From an uncultured Christiangramia sp. (GTDB taxonomy: Bacteria; Bacteroidota; Bacteroidia; Flavobacteriales; Flavobacteriaceae), in contig NZ_CAJWRQ010000012.1 in the NCBI RefSeq assembly GCF_913046405.1, positions 1 to 43,278 of the forward strand: a stretch of 43,278 nucleotides of DNA. The letters run 5' to 3'. The stretch's first letter is position 1. Each line of letters opens with the position of its first letter. The notes under the pieces are model-generated. The model was not told the DNA's origin. It saw only the letters and a program-made list of their open reading frames with translations, and did not search any database. Both the position numbers and the translations under genes were made by a program. Below are positions 33,259 to 42,700 of this stretch, piece by piece.

Positions 33259-33837
33259 TTAAGATACTACATTTTCAACGGTATCTTCAATTGCTGTTGA
33301 ATCCATTTCTCTTTCCATTCTTTCAAATTCATCCAGCTCCTTCTCAAAATCCTCGAGAGTTTTCAGAAATAATTCATTCATCTGAAGTTTAAGATTATTG
33401 AATTCCAAATAGATCTCTTTAGCTGTACGATCGATATCCTTTACATCTGGCTGCTGTTTCTTTGAGTATTGCTCCAATAGGTGTGCTTTGGTCTTTAAAA
33501 CATTCAGTCTAGCTTCCACAGGCACTGCTCTAAGACTATCAGGCAGGGAAATACTAAGTGAATTCATGATCTGGGAAATCGCCGTAGCATTATTCATGAC
33601 CTTACGAGTCGTAGTATTTTCCAGTTTCTTCACTTCATTTTGAGCAGTGATAAATTCCAGCCAGTTGGAAGCATATTTCTTTGCTTCCGGTTCAAGATCA
33701 AAACCTCGAGTATCTATATCGATCTTTTTATCATAGGATATGGTGTCATTTGTTTCGTTGCTATTCTGGCTATCTTCTGCTTCAGATTTGCAGGATATTA
33801 AACAAAGAAATATGATAACGAATAGAGGGAATTTCAT
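33259..33837 (-). CDS. hypothetical lipoprotein with helical body
   Basis: With the start at 33837 the protein has 192 residues (MKFPLFVIIFLCLISCKSE, Cys16 lipobox). The longer frame to 33858 would add a poor N-terminus. The rest is predominantly helical and charged: a long stretch with VKKLENTTTRKVMNNATAI, LRAVPVEARLNVLKTKAHLLE, KQQPDVKDIDRTAKEIYLEF, and a Glu-rich end EDFEKELDEFERMEREMDST. No known family is recognised; a periplasmic helical bundle is likely. It heads a two-gene unit with the NTF2-like gene. Confidence 0.8.
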   Translation of the reverse strand: MKFPLFVIIFLCLISCKSEAEDSQNSNETNDTISYDKKIDIDTRGFDLEPEAKKYASNWLEFITAQNEVKKLENTTTRKVMNNATAISQIMNSLSISLPDSLRAVPVEARLNVLKTKAHLLEQYSKKQQPDVKDIDRTAKEIYLEFNNLKLQMNELFLKTLEDFEKELDEFERMEREMDSTAIEDTVENVVS

Positions 33838-33855
33838 AAGTGATAATTGAATGAA

Positions 33856-33863
33856 CAAAGTTA
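33856..33863 (-). promoter_or_regulatory. putative -7 element (TAACTTTG) for the 192-residue lipoprotein gene
   Basis: Minus-strand TAnnTTTG match 18 bases before the preferred start at 33837. It supports the shorter start because the longer frame would overlap the expected transcription start. Confidence 0.4.
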
Positions 33864-33939
33864 TCCATAATTCTATGAATGAAGTAACCGATTTTCAATT
33901 ACAGAATCCATAGCGAATAGCGTCAAGAAAAAGCTAAGA

Positions 33940-33972
33940 TTGCGAAATCCTCTGTATAATTAAATATATTTG
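33940..33972 (+). promoter_or_regulatory. promoter for the threonine-dehydrogenase-like gene (-33 TTG, -7 TATATTTG)
   Basis: TTG at 33940-33942 and TATATTTG at 33965-33972, 22-base spacer. The -7 box is 15 bases before the start codon at 33988, giving a very short leader. Confidence 0.55.
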
Positions 33973-33987
33973 CACAAAATTTAATTT

Positions 33988-34947
33988 ATGGCCGAAAAGA
34001 TATTAATTATCGGTGCTTGCGGACAGATTGGAACCGAACTTACGCTGAAATTGAGAGAGATTCACGGGAACGACCAGGTGGTTGCCAGTGATATTCGTGA
34101 AGGAGTAGATGAGTTGATGCAGTCAGGTCCATTTGAGATCCTGAATGCGACAGATGAGGTTCATATAAGACAGATCATAGAGACCTATGATATTAAGGAA
34201 GTTTACCTGATGGCTGCGATGCTCAGCGCCACTGCAGAAAAAGCTCCTAAGAAGGCCTGGGATCTTAATATGAATTCACTTTTCCATATTCTTGATATGG
34301 CCAAGGAAGGTTTGATCGATAAGATCTTCTGGCCGTCCAGTATTGCTGTTTTTGGACCAACTACCCCAAAGGACAATACTCCGCAAATTACTGCGATGGA
34401 GCCAACCACGGTTTATGGAATTAGTAAGCAAACTGGCGAACGCTGGTGTGAGTACTATCATCAAAAATTTGGTGTGGACGTTAGAAGTATCAGGTATCCT
34501 GGTATCATTAGTTATAAAACCCTTCCAGGTGGTGGAACTACAGATTATGCGATTGAGATCTTCTATGAAGCCTTAAAGCAAAATGCATATACCAGTTTTC
34601 TGGATAAAGATGCAGCATTACCAATGATGTATATGGATGATGCGATCAAAGCTACAGTGGAAATTATGCAGGCTCCTTCGGAAGCTATTAAAGTAAGATC
34701 ATCTTATAATCTTGCTGCGATAAGTTTTACGCCTGAAATATTAGCAGCAAACATTAGTAAACATCTACCGGATTTTAAAATTTCTTACGATCCAGATTTC
34801 AGACAGGCTATTGCCGCGTCATGGCCTTCAAGCATTGATGATTCATCGGCGAGACAGGATTGGGGATGGGATCACGAATTCGATCTTGATAAGATGACTG
34901 AAACCATGCTAAAAGGGGTAGGACAAACTACAGAGCAAACTCATTAA
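33988..34947 (+). CDS. SDR-type L-threonine 3-dehydrogenase-like epimerase-family protein
   Basis: A 319-residue NAD-dependent enzyme of the extended SDR type. Seen: the Rossmann loop IIGACGQIGTEL (residues 7-18); Ser118 in FWPSSIAVFG; catalytic Tyr143 and Lys147 in TTVYGISKQTGE; and the RSIRYPGIIS, GGGTTDYAIEIFYEAL and DDSSARQDWGWDHEFDL blocks. The pattern GGTTDYA and the C-terminal DWGW match the short-chain L-threonine 3-dehydrogenases, which oxidise threonine to 2-amino-3-ketobutyrate. The lyase kbl, which would complete threonine degradation, is not in the window. Alone on its transcript, closed by a hairpin. Confidence 0.88.
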   Translation: MAEKILIIGACGQIGTELTLKLREIHGNDQVVASDIREGVDELMQSGPFEILNATDEVHIRQIIETYDIKEVYLMAAMLSATAEKAPKKAWDLNMNSLFHILDMAKEGLIDKIFWPSSIAVFGPTTPKDNTPQITAMEPTTVYGISKQTGERWCEYYHQKFGVDVRSIRYPGIISYKTLPGGGTTDYAIEIFYEALKQNAYTSFLDKDAALPMMYMDDAIKATVEIMQAPSEAIKVRSSYNLAAISFTPEILAANISKHLPDFKISYDPDFRQAIAASWPSSIDDSSARQDWGWDHEFDLDKMTETMLKGVGQTTEQTH

Positions 34948-34952
34948 ATAAC

Positions 34953-34977
34953 AAAAGCCGCTTTACAGCGGCTTTTT
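34953..34977. terminator. bidirectional terminator between the SDR gene and cspA
   Basis: AAAAGCCGC (34953-34961) pairs with GCGGCTTTT (34968-34976), loop TTTACA. T-run on the right and A-run on the left, so it serves both convergent genes. Confidence 0.85.
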
Positions 34978-34995
34978 ACTTTTTTGATTGGAAAA

Positions 34996-35190
34996 TTACT
35001 CAACGATGCGAACATCTGTTGCGTTAACTCCTTTTTTCCCTTCAGTTTCTTCGTATTCTACTCGATCACCTTCCTGAATAGTTTCACCATTCAACCCGGT
35101 AATGTGTACGAAAATGTCTCTTTTGGTGTCGTCGTTTGTAATGAACCCATAACCTTTAGATTCATTGAAAAATTTTACTGTGCCTTGCAT
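34996..35190 (-). CDS. cspA: cold-shock domain protein
   Basis: A 64-residue single-domain CSP that binds single-stranded nucleic acids and may act as an RNA chaperone. Seen: RNP1 motif KGYGFIT (residues 12-18) and RNP2-type DIFVHI (residues 26-31), with VKFFNESKG at the start and EGDRVEYEETEGKKG near the end. Length is typical of the CspA group. The -7 element lies at 35213-35220, so the 5' leader is only about 17 bases, far shorter than the structured leader of the E. coli cold-inducible cspA. Whether it is cold-induced cannot be told. Symbol used by family resemblance. Confidence 0.92.
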   Translation of the reverse strand: MQGTVKFFNESKGYGFITNDDTKRDIFVHITGLNGETIQEGDRVEYEETEGKKGVNATDVRIVE

Positions 35191-35212
35191 AATAATGATA
35201 ATTAATAAAGAA

Positions 35213-35220
35213 CAAACATA
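35213..35220 (-). promoter_or_regulatory. putative -7 element (TATGTTTG) for the cold-shock gene
   Basis: Minus-strand TAnnTTTG match 22 bases before the start codon. No convincing -33 TTG at the usual distance. Confidence 0.45.
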
Positions 35221-35277
35221 ACAGTAAAATTTTTAGAATCTACTGGAAATCAGAATTTTTTGGGATTTTTGTAACTT

Positions 35278-35523
35278 TTATAGTCGGTCAATTCCCTTAT
35301 CCCGCATTTTTTTCATGTTCTTTTCAGAAAGTGTGTAGTCCTCTAATTTCTTTCCTCTCCATCTCACCACAAGGAAAATTGGCATTAGAATGAAGGCACT
35401 GGCCAGCACAGCAATTCCTATGATCCTGTCGCCGATAAGTGTATCATCATTTAACCTGAAATAGAATCCTACACCTACGGCTATTAGAATAGCTATCACC
35501 AGTAATCTCATAAATATCTTCAT
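35278..35523 (-). CDS. small two-helix membrane protein
   Basis: With the start at 35523 the protein has 81 residues; the frame extends to 35541 but this would overlap the preceding CLC gene. Two hydrophobic helices (about residues 5-17 and 28-48, with VLASAFILMPIFLVVRW) precede a basic, Lys-rich tail (RGKKLEDYTLSEKNMKKMRDKGI). Function unknown. The start codon is one base after the CLC stop codon, so it is translationally coupled to the CLC gene and may belong to it functionally. Confidence 0.75.
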   Translation of the reverse strand: MKIFMRLLVIAILIAVGVGFYFRLNDDTLIGDRIIGIAVLASAFILMPIFLVVRWRGKKLEDYTLSEKNMKKMRDKGIDRL

Positions 35524-35524
35524 A

Positions 35525-37315
35525 CTATACAGTAACTTCAATTAATTTCTGCCTGTAGGCAGTTAGCAATTTTGATTTGGATATAAATCCGATATATTTT
35601 CCTTCGCGAACAACAGGTAAGTTCCAGGCATTACTTTCCTGAAACTTTCGCATGATCTCCTTCATTCGGTCATGTTCAATGTCTATAATTTCCGGAGCCT
35701 GTTGCATGATCTCCTGCACCTTGACTTCATCATATAATTTTTCATTGAACATGATAGATCTAATATCGTCTAATAATATAATACCCATAAAATTCTGATT
35801 TTCATCAATAACAGGAAAAATATTGCGTGAGGATTTCATCACTCCGTCATGGATCACATCTCCCAGGTTCATATCAATTTCCAGGGCAATAAAATTCTTT
35901 TCTACTACACGACTAATGTTCATAAGGGTCAAAACCGTCTGATCTTTGTCATGCGTTAACAGGTCACCGCGTCTTGCCAGCTCCATGGTATACACAGAGT
36001 GAGGTTCAAACTTAGTAGTGATTAGATAGGAAATAGCCGCAGTGATCATAAGCGGAATAAAAAGTTCGTACCCATGGGTAAGTTCAGCAATAAGAAAAAT
36101 AGCGGTAAGTGGTGCGTGCAGGACTCCGGCCATAAGTCCCGCCATTCCTACCAATGTAAAATTACTTACTGAGATCTCATTCCTGAAGATGCCGAGATTG
36201 TTCACGACTAATGCGAAACAGTGTCCCATTGCACTTCCCATGAACATTACTGGTGCAAAGATCCCTCCAACACCGCCGGCACTAAAGGTCAATGCTGAAG
36301 CGATGATCTTAAAGATCACCAGACCTGCAAGCAAAATGATGACCACCCAGATATTCTCAAGGTAAGCGTTGAATAGATTTGTTCCCAGGGCTTCCAGATA
36401 ATTTTCCTGCAAAAGGTTATTGATCACATTATAGCCTTCACCATATAATGGAGGTATAAAATAAATAAGAACTCCCAGTCCCAATCCGGCAAATATAAGC
36501 CGTACAAACGGCGAGGTTATCTTTGCCAGAAGTTTGGTAGTGCCAAAATAAATACGGGAAAAATATACTGAAAATGCTGCCGCTACGACTCCCAGAACTA
36601 AATAGTAAGGCACTTCAGAAATTGTAAATTGATCTTCTAGAGTAAATGGTAAAATAATCTGACTTCCGAAGAAAAAATAGGAGGTAAGTATGGCAGATAC
36701 CGAAGCAATAAGCAACGGCAGGAGGGAGGCCAGCGTTAAATCGAGGCTGAAAACTTCCACAGCGAAAATGATCGCAGCAATTGGAGCCTTAAAGATACTG
36801 GACATTGCACCTGCAGCGGCGCATCCAATAAGTAAGGTCCGGGATGCCTGATTCATCAAAAATATACGCGAAATGTTAGAGCCCAGAGAAGCACCGGTCG
36901 CCACGGTAGGTCCTTCCAGTCCAACCGATCCTCCAAAACCAACCGTAATAGGTGCGGTAATTAGTGACGCGTACATCTGGAATCTTTTCATAATTCCCTT
37001 CTTACGCGAAATGGCATATAAAGTAGTTGGAATTCCATGTCCAACCTTCTGGCGCAGTACAAATTTAATGATGAGGTACACGATCAAAAGACCAAGCACC
37101 GGAAAAATAAAGTAGAATGCATCGTGGTAATTAGCCACAAATTCCCCTTCCAGCAAACTCTGGATAAGGTGCGTGAGGTTTTTGATCATCACCGCAAAGA
37201 GCCCGGCGACAAATCCAATGACCGCGCTTAGGAACATGAGGAATTGTCGATGAGAAAGATTCTTCGATTTCCAGGTTAAGAATCTGTGCAATAAGGTTTT
37301 GCTGATATTTGCCAC
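35525..37315 (-). CDS. CLC-family chloride channel/transporter with C-terminal CBS pair
   Basis: A 596-residue integral membrane protein with the CLC fold and two C-terminal CBS domains (about residues 455-590). Seen: the selectivity-filter motifs VGHGIP (residues 91-96; Ser of the E. coli GSGIP is replaced by His), GGSVGLEGP with the gating Glu134, GGVGGIFAP, and the Tyr in HSVYTMELARRG. The residue corresponding to the internal proton glutamate appears to be Val188 in FAVEVFSLDL, where E. coli ClcA has EE; this is a by-eye alignment. The CBS pair suggests nucleotide regulation. It precedes the small two-helix gene by one base and follows aspS across a terminator. Confidence 0.92.
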   Translation of the reverse strand: MANISKTLLHRFLTWKSKNLSHRQFLMFLSAVIGFVAGLFAVMIKNLTHLIQSLLEGEFVANYHDAFYFIFPVLGLLIVYLIIKFVLRQKVGHGIPTTLYAISRKKGIMKRFQMYASLITAPITVGFGGSVGLEGPTVATGASLGSNISRIFLMNQASRTLLIGCAAAGAMSSIFKAPIAAIIFAVEVFSLDLTLASLLPLLIASVSAILTSYFFFGSQIILPFTLEDQFTISEVPYYLVLGVVAAAFSVYFSRIYFGTTKLLAKITSPFVRLIFAGLGLGVLIYFIPPLYGEGYNVINNLLQENYLEALGTNLFNAYLENIWVVIILLAGLVIFKIIASALTFSAGGVGGIFAPVMFMGSAMGHCFALVVNNLGIFRNEISVSNFTLVGMAGLMAGVLHAPLTAIFLIAELTHGYELFIPLMITAAISYLITTKFEPHSVYTMELARRGDLLTHDKDQTVLTLMNISRVVEKNFIALEIDMNLGDVIHDGVMKSSRNIFPVIDENQNFMGIILLDDIRSIMFNEKLYDEVKVQEIMQQAPEIIDIEHDRMKEIMRKFQESNAWNLPVVREGKYIGFISKSKLLTAYRQKLIEVTV

Positions 37316-37340
37316 CGCTAGTTAATTACCGGATGAAGAT

Positions 37341-37365
37341 AAAAAATCCCGCAATACGCGGGATT
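37341..37365 (-). terminator. aspS intrinsic terminator
   Basis: AATCCCGC (37345-37352) pairs with GCGGGATT (37358-37365), loop AATAC; on the minus strand followed by a T-run (plus-strand A at 37341-37346). Confidence 0.8.
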
Positions 37366-37371
37366 AATTAT

Positions 37372-39120
37372 TTATGATTTCAACTGTAGATGTAGATCTG
37401 TAAGTTGTTGCTCATCGAGTTTCGCCGGAGCATCGATCATCACGTCTCTTCCTGAGTTATTTTTTGGAAAGGCAATGTAATCCCGAATACTTTCCTGTCC
37501 GCCAAGAATGGCTACAAGTCTGTCGAATCCAAAAGCGATCCCACCATGTGGAGGTGCTCCATACTGGAAGGCATCCATAAGAAAGCCAAATTGCTCTTCG
37601 GCTTCTTCCGGAGTGAATCCAAGATACTTGAACATCTGCGATTGTGTTTCCTTATCGTGGATCCTGATGGAACCACCACCAATCTCATTTCCATTGAGTA
37701 CAAGATCATACGCGTTGGCACGAACCTTCCCAGGATCTGTTTCAAGTAATGCAAAATCTTCTTTCTTCGGACTTGTAAATGGATGGTGCATTGCGTGGAA
37801 TCTTTCCGTATCCTCATCCCACTCAAGAAGAGGGAAATCTACTACCCATAAGGGTGCAAATTCATCAGATTTTCTAAGTCCCATTTCATTACCAAGATGC
37901 ATTCTTAATGCGCTTAACTGACTTCTTGTTTTATCAGCATCTCCAGCCATTATCAGAATTAGATCCCCAGGTTTAGCTGAAGAAGCTTCGGCCCAGGCTT
38001 TTAAGTCTTCCTGAGAGTAAAATTTATCTACTGAAGATTTTAAACTTCCATCTTCATTATATTTTGCCCAAACCAATCCAGTGGCACCAATTTGAGGTCT
38101 TTTCACCCATGATATGAGCTTATCGATCTCTTTACGGGTAAAAGAAGCCGCGCCCGGAACGGCGATACCAACAACTAACTCCTGTTGATCAAAAACATTG
38201 AAACCTTTATTCTTAGCGACATCATCAAGCTCGGCAAATTCCATCCCAAAACGAATGTCTGGTTTGTCATTCCCATATTTGCGCATAGCGTCTGCATAAG
38301 TCATTCTTGGGAATTCGTTCACTTCTACGTTGCGAATTTCCTTCAGCAAATGCCTGGTTAAACCTTCAAAAATATTCAGGATATCTTCCTGTTCCACAAA
38401 TGCCATTTCGCAATCAATCTGTGTGAATTCGGGTTGACGATCTGCTCTTAGATCTTCATCACGAAAACATTTTACGATCTGGAAATACTTATCCATCCCG
38501 CCTACCATAAGCAACTGCTTAAAAGTTTGAGGTGATTGTGGAAGTGCGTAAAACTGACCTTCATTCATTCGGCTAGGTACCACAAAATCACGGGCACCTT
38601 CAGGAGTGGATTTAATAAGGTATGGAGTTTCCACTTCAATAAAGCCAGCATTAGAAAGATAGTTTCTTACCTTCATTCCCACCCGGTGGCGAAACATTAA
38701 TTTATTCTGAACTGGTTTTCTACGAATATCCAGATAGCGATATTTCATTCTAAGATCTTCACCACCATCGGTTTCATCTTCAATAGTAAAAGGTGGTGTT
38801 TTAGAAGTATTCAAAATTTTGAAATCCTGTACCAGTAATTCAATTTCACCAGTAGGTATGTTAGGGTTTTTCGCTTCTCGCTCGATCACTTCCCCGGTTA
38901 CCTGGATCACAAATTCACGAGCCAGGTTTCCTGCTTGTTTCATCAATTCTTCGGAAGAGCGCTCTTCATCAAAAATCAATTGCGTAAGACCATAGCGATC
39001 ACGAAGATCCACCCAAATCATAAAACCTTTGTTTCTTACTTTTTGTACCCATCCAGAAAGGGTTGCTGTATTTCCTATATGTTCGGCATTAAGTTCGCCG
39101 CAGGTATGACTTCTGTACAT
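37372..39120 (-). CDS. aspS: aspartyl-tRNA synthetase
   Basis: Class II aminoacyl-tRNA synthetase that charges tRNA-Asp. A 582-residue bacterial-type protein. Seen: the N-terminal OB-fold anticodon-binding domain ([20 protein letters not shown], residues 17-36); class II motif 2, [18 protein letters not shown]; the bacterial GAD insertion domain (about residues 290-420); and motif 3, [14 protein letters not shown]. The presence of the GAD domain marks the bacterial (D-type) form. It has its own -7 element upstream and a hairpin terminator downstream. Confidence 0.97.
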   Translation of the reverse strand: MYRSHTCGELNAEHIGNTATLSGWVQKVRNKGFMIWVDLRDRYGLTQLIFDEERSSEELMKQAGNLAREFVIQVTGEVIEREAKNPNIPTGEIELLVQDFKILNTSKTPPFTIEDETDGGEDLRMKYRYLDIRRKPVQNKLMFRHRVGMKVRNYLSNAGFIEVETPYLIKSTPEGARDFVVPSRMNEGQFYALPQSPQTFKQLLMVGGMDKYFQIVKCFRDEDLRADRQPEFTQIDCEMAFVEQEDILNIFEGLTRHLLKEIRNVEVNEFPRMTYADAMRKYGNDKPDIRFGMEFAELDDVAKNKGFNVFDQQELVVGIAVPGAASFTRKEIDKLISWVKRPQIGATGLVWAKYNEDGSLKSSVDKFYSQEDLKAWAEASSAKPGDLILIMAGDADKTRSQLSALRMHLGNEMGLRKSDEFAPLWVVDFPLLEWDEDTERFHAMHHPFTSPKKEDFALLETDPGKVRANAYDLVLNGNEIGGGSIRIHDKETQSQMFKYLGFTPEEAEEQFGFLMDAFQYGAPPHGGIAFGFDRLVAILGGQESIRDYIAFPKNNSGRDVMIDAPAKLDEQQLTDLHLQLKS

Positions 39121-39145
39121 GAATTCTTTAAATTTTGAATGGGCA

Positions 39146-39153
39146 CAAAAGTA
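39146..39153 (-). promoter_or_regulatory. putative -7 element (TACTTTTG) for aspS
   Basis: Minus-strand TAnnTTTG match, 25 bases before the aspS start codon. The -33 region is not convincing. Confidence 0.45.
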
Positions 39154-39313
39154 AGAAGTTAAACAGTTTTACTGAATCTTTTCTGCATCTAAATTCATTT
39201 AAAGTTGCCTATTATTAACTTTGGTGATTTATATAAAACATTGTATAACAGATAAATAAAACTCCAATGTTAACTTAATGTTACGTAAATGCAACTATAA
39301 GGTAAATTTTCGC

Positions 39314-39321
39314 TATATTTG
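39314..39321 (+). promoter_or_regulatory. putative -7 element (TATATTTG) for the MORN-repeat gene
   Basis: TAnnTTTG match 28 bases before the preferred start at 39350. Its position inside the longer open frame (from 39278) supports the shorter start. The remainder of the 229-base gap from aspS is AT-rich with no gene. Confidence 0.5.
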
Positions 39322-39349
39322 TGATGTAAACGTTAATACCGAAAGAGAA

Positions 39350-39715
39350 ATGAAGACTTTGAAAAATATTTTAGTAGCAGCAGTTCTGGCAACAGGAACC
39401 GTTGCAATGGCGCAGGATAATGATCCAAAACCCGCTTTTGAGAAGCAGGGTGAATTAATTAAAGGAACATTTTATTATGAAGATGGAAATATTAAACAGG
39501 AAGGTACGTACAAGGACGGCAGACTCCACGGAGAATGGATTTCTTACAACAAAGACGGTGAGAAGACAGCCATCGCCAATTACGAAAATGGCCAGAAAGA
39601 TGGAAAATGGTTCTTCTGGACTGAAGATAAACTTACTGAAGTGGACTATAAAGATAGCGTAATTGCTAGTGTTAATAGCTGGAAAAGCGAAAGCTCCCTT
39701 GTTAGTAATGACTAA
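39350..39715 (+). CDS. small secreted MORN-repeat protein (YwqK-like)
   Basis: With the start at 39350 it has 121 residues and a signal peptide (MKTLKNILVAAVLATGTVA, ending MAQ). The mature part contains two to three MORN-like repeats of the form G-x-x-x-x-Y-x-x-G: KGTFYYEDGNIKQEGTY, DGRLHGEWISYNKDGEK and ENGQKDGKWFFW. This pattern is seen in YwqK-type proteins, sometimes annotated as toxin-antitoxin components, but no toxin-like partner is present here, so that label is not justified. Role unknown; MORN repeats often support protein or lipid contact. It is transcribed alone and closed by a strong terminator. Confidence 0.85.
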   Translation: MKTLKNILVAAVLATGTVAMAQDNDPKPAFEKQGELIKGTFYYEDGNIKQEGTYKDGRLHGEWISYNKDGEKTAIANYENGQKDGKWFFWTEDKLTEVDYKDSVIASVNSWKSESSLVSND

Positions 39716-39738
39716 TAATATTCAGTACGAATAAAAAA

Positions 39739-39767
39739 ACCCGAAGCGAAAGCTTCGGGTTTTTTTG
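39739..39767. terminator. bidirectional terminator between the MORN gene and the RND permease gene
   Basis: ACCCGAAGC-GAAA-GCTTCGGGT stem (39739-39747 with 39752-39760), with an A-run to the left and a T-run to the right; serves both convergent genes. Confidence 0.9.
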
Positions 39768-39784
39768 CATTGGTATGAACTTAC

Positions 39785-42700
39785 CTAGTTCGTAGTTTCG
39801 ATCCTGTTTGAAGTTTCAACTTCTTCCGAAGAGCTTCTTTTCGCATGAACCCACATTTTGATCCTTATCGCGATGTAGAATAACAATGGAACAATAATAA
39901 GAGTAAGGAAGGTCGCTACGATCAAACCGTAGATCACTGTCCAGGCCAGAGGTCCCCAGAATATCACGTTATCTCCACCAAAGTAGATATTCGCATCAAA
40001 CTCACTGAATAAACTGAAAAAGTCAAGGTTAAGCCCGATTGCCAGCGGAATCAATCCAAGAATGGTGGTGATAGCCGTTAACAATACAGGTCTTAAACGT
40101 GCTTTCCCAGATCGAATGATCGTTTTCAAGAGTTCATCCTGTGGTAAATATTCAGATTCTGGTATTCCCAACCGCAGTTTTTTCCTGTCTATAAGGAGTT
40201 GTGCATAATCGAGCAGTACCACACCATTATTCACCACAATACCTGCAAGGGAGATAATTCCCATCATGGTCATCATAATCACAAAGGCTGAACCGCTAAT
40301 TACAATTCCTCCAAATACTCCAATAAAACTCAGGAAAATTGCAATCATAATGATCAATGGTTTCGAGATAGAGTTAAACTGAAAGATCAGGATAAGGAAT
40401 ATGAGTCCTAGTCCGCTGAAGAATGCTCCAACCAGGAACGCCTGTTGCTTGTTTTGCTCTTCGATCTGCCCGGTATAATCCACTTTGATCTCATCTGGAA
40501 CACCATCAAAATTCCTCATTTCATTCTGGATTTGCGCCACGGCTGCACCAGCATCTGTATATCCTGGAGATAAAACAGAATAGATCGTAACAACTCTTCT
40601 GGTATCCCTGTGCTTGATCGCACTAAACCCAGATTTATTACTTTTCGTTGTTACTGCAGAAACGGGTATTTCTCTTAACTGACCCTTATTATTTCTGAAA
40701 GTGATCGTTTGGTTGAACAATGCGCTGTTATCATATCTGGAATCCTCGTCGAATCTTACATAAATATCGTAATCTTCACCACCTTCTTTGTATACGCCAG
40801 CTTTTGTTCCAAAAATGGAATTTCTAAGTTGTTGTCCAACCTGTCCGGCACTAACCCCTAGTTCACCAGCTTTTTCCCGGTCAACTTCAACGACCATCGA
40901 TGGTTTATCTTTGTTTACATCAATCTTCAACTCGTCTATTGCAGGAATGTTCTTTGTGTTAATGTATTCACGCATTTGCTCTGCAGTAGCGATCAATTGA
41001 TCATAATCTTCACCTTCCAGTTCAATATTAATAGGAGGACCGGCCGGAGGACCATTCTGATCTTTTTCTACGGAAATCAAAACTCCCGGGTAAACTCCGT
41101 CCAGAGATTCCTGAACCTTTTGCCTTAAAACCTCACTGTCCTTTCCACGACGGTATTTGTATTCCATCATGGAGGCTGTGATCTTACCTTTATGTGGCAT
41201 TTCTGCCGCTGACCCTCCATCGGTTTGTGGATTCCCGGCACCTTCACCCACCTGGGATACGGCACTTTCTACCATATAATTATAGCCGTCGTCCATATAC
41301 TCATCACTGTTGAGTACTTTGTAAACCCTTTCCTCGATCTCTTTCGTGATCGCGTTGGTTTTTTTAATATCGGTACCTTCAGGATATTCGATATATACGA
41401 TGATCTGGTTAGGCTTGTTATCAGGAAAGAATTCAACCTTGGTTCTTTGTGATCCCAGTGAAGCACCAAAACCTACAAAAGCGATGATCAACATCAAAAA
41501 GGTAGCTCCAACGATCCAGTAAGGACGTTTGTTTTTAAACGAAGCTGTAAGGCGTCTTTCGTACCAGTTCTCCAGTTTCACCAAAGAACTTTTTTGAAAT
41601 TTATTAGCCATCTTCCGAAGAAACAACCTGTAGATCCATACCATGATCGCGGTAAAGATCATCAATGAACCAAGCGCAGCATATTCTCCACCAAATAAAA
41701 ATATGGGCAGACCAATTCCCGCAATGATTAGAGAAACCCTGATGATGGTTTTCAAAGGCATATTTTTATCCTCTGTTTTCATGAATTGGGAAACCAGAAC
41801 CGAATTGAAAAATATTGCTACTACCAGTGAAGATCCTAGTACGACCGATAGTGTTATGGGGAAATAGATCATGAACTGCCCCATTAGTCCCGGCCATAAT
41901 CCAAGCGGAATAAAGGCGGCAACCGTAGTTGCTGTAGAGATAATAATAGGAAATGCAATTTCACCAATACCTTCTTTCGCTGCATCCACCCGGCTCATTC
42001 CTTCCTCGTCCATGAGTCGGTAGACATTCTCGACCACAACGATCCCGTTATCCACGAGCATTCCAAGTCCCATGATCAATCCAAAAAGGATCATGGTATT
42101 CATGGTGTATCCCAACTGGTTCAGAATCATTAAAGACATGAACATAGACATAGGAATCGCAAAACCAACGAAGAGTGCATTCTTAAATCCTAAGAAGAAC
42201 ATTAGCACCGTCACCACAAGGATGATCCCGAAAATGATATTGTTTACAAGGTCATCAACCTGACCAATAGTCTTTGAAGATTGATCATTAGTAATACTTA
42301 CATTCAGGTTCGTTGGAAATACTTCAGCTTTGGCTTTTTCAACAATAAGCTCGATCTGCTCTGCAGCAGCAACCATATTCTTTCCTGAACGCTTTTTTAC
42401 ATCCAGCATTACCACCTGCTCACCAAACTCACGGGCATAGGTGGTCTTTTCTTTTTCCTGAAAAGTAATATCAGCAATATCCTTCAGGTAGACATCATCA
42501 CCATCTTCAGACTTAACAACGAAATTGTTCAATTCTGAAGGTTCTTCGATTTCACCAAGGATTCTGATGGTTCTTCGCTGTCCGCTGGTTACGTAATTAC
42601 CCGCACTCATGGTCATATTTCCGTTCGAAATAGCACTGGTAATATCGTTGAAACTAACGGAAGAAGCCATCATTTTATAGATATCTACAGCTACTTCAAT

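Noticed and set aside
37508-37921. A 137-residue plus-strand open frame inside aspS
   Set aside because: Antisense shadow of a conserved synthetase; no domain, no start signal.
39350-39715. MORN-repeat gene as part of a toxin-antitoxin system
   Set aside because: No partner gene adjacent, and it has a signal peptide, so an intracellular antitoxin role is not supported.
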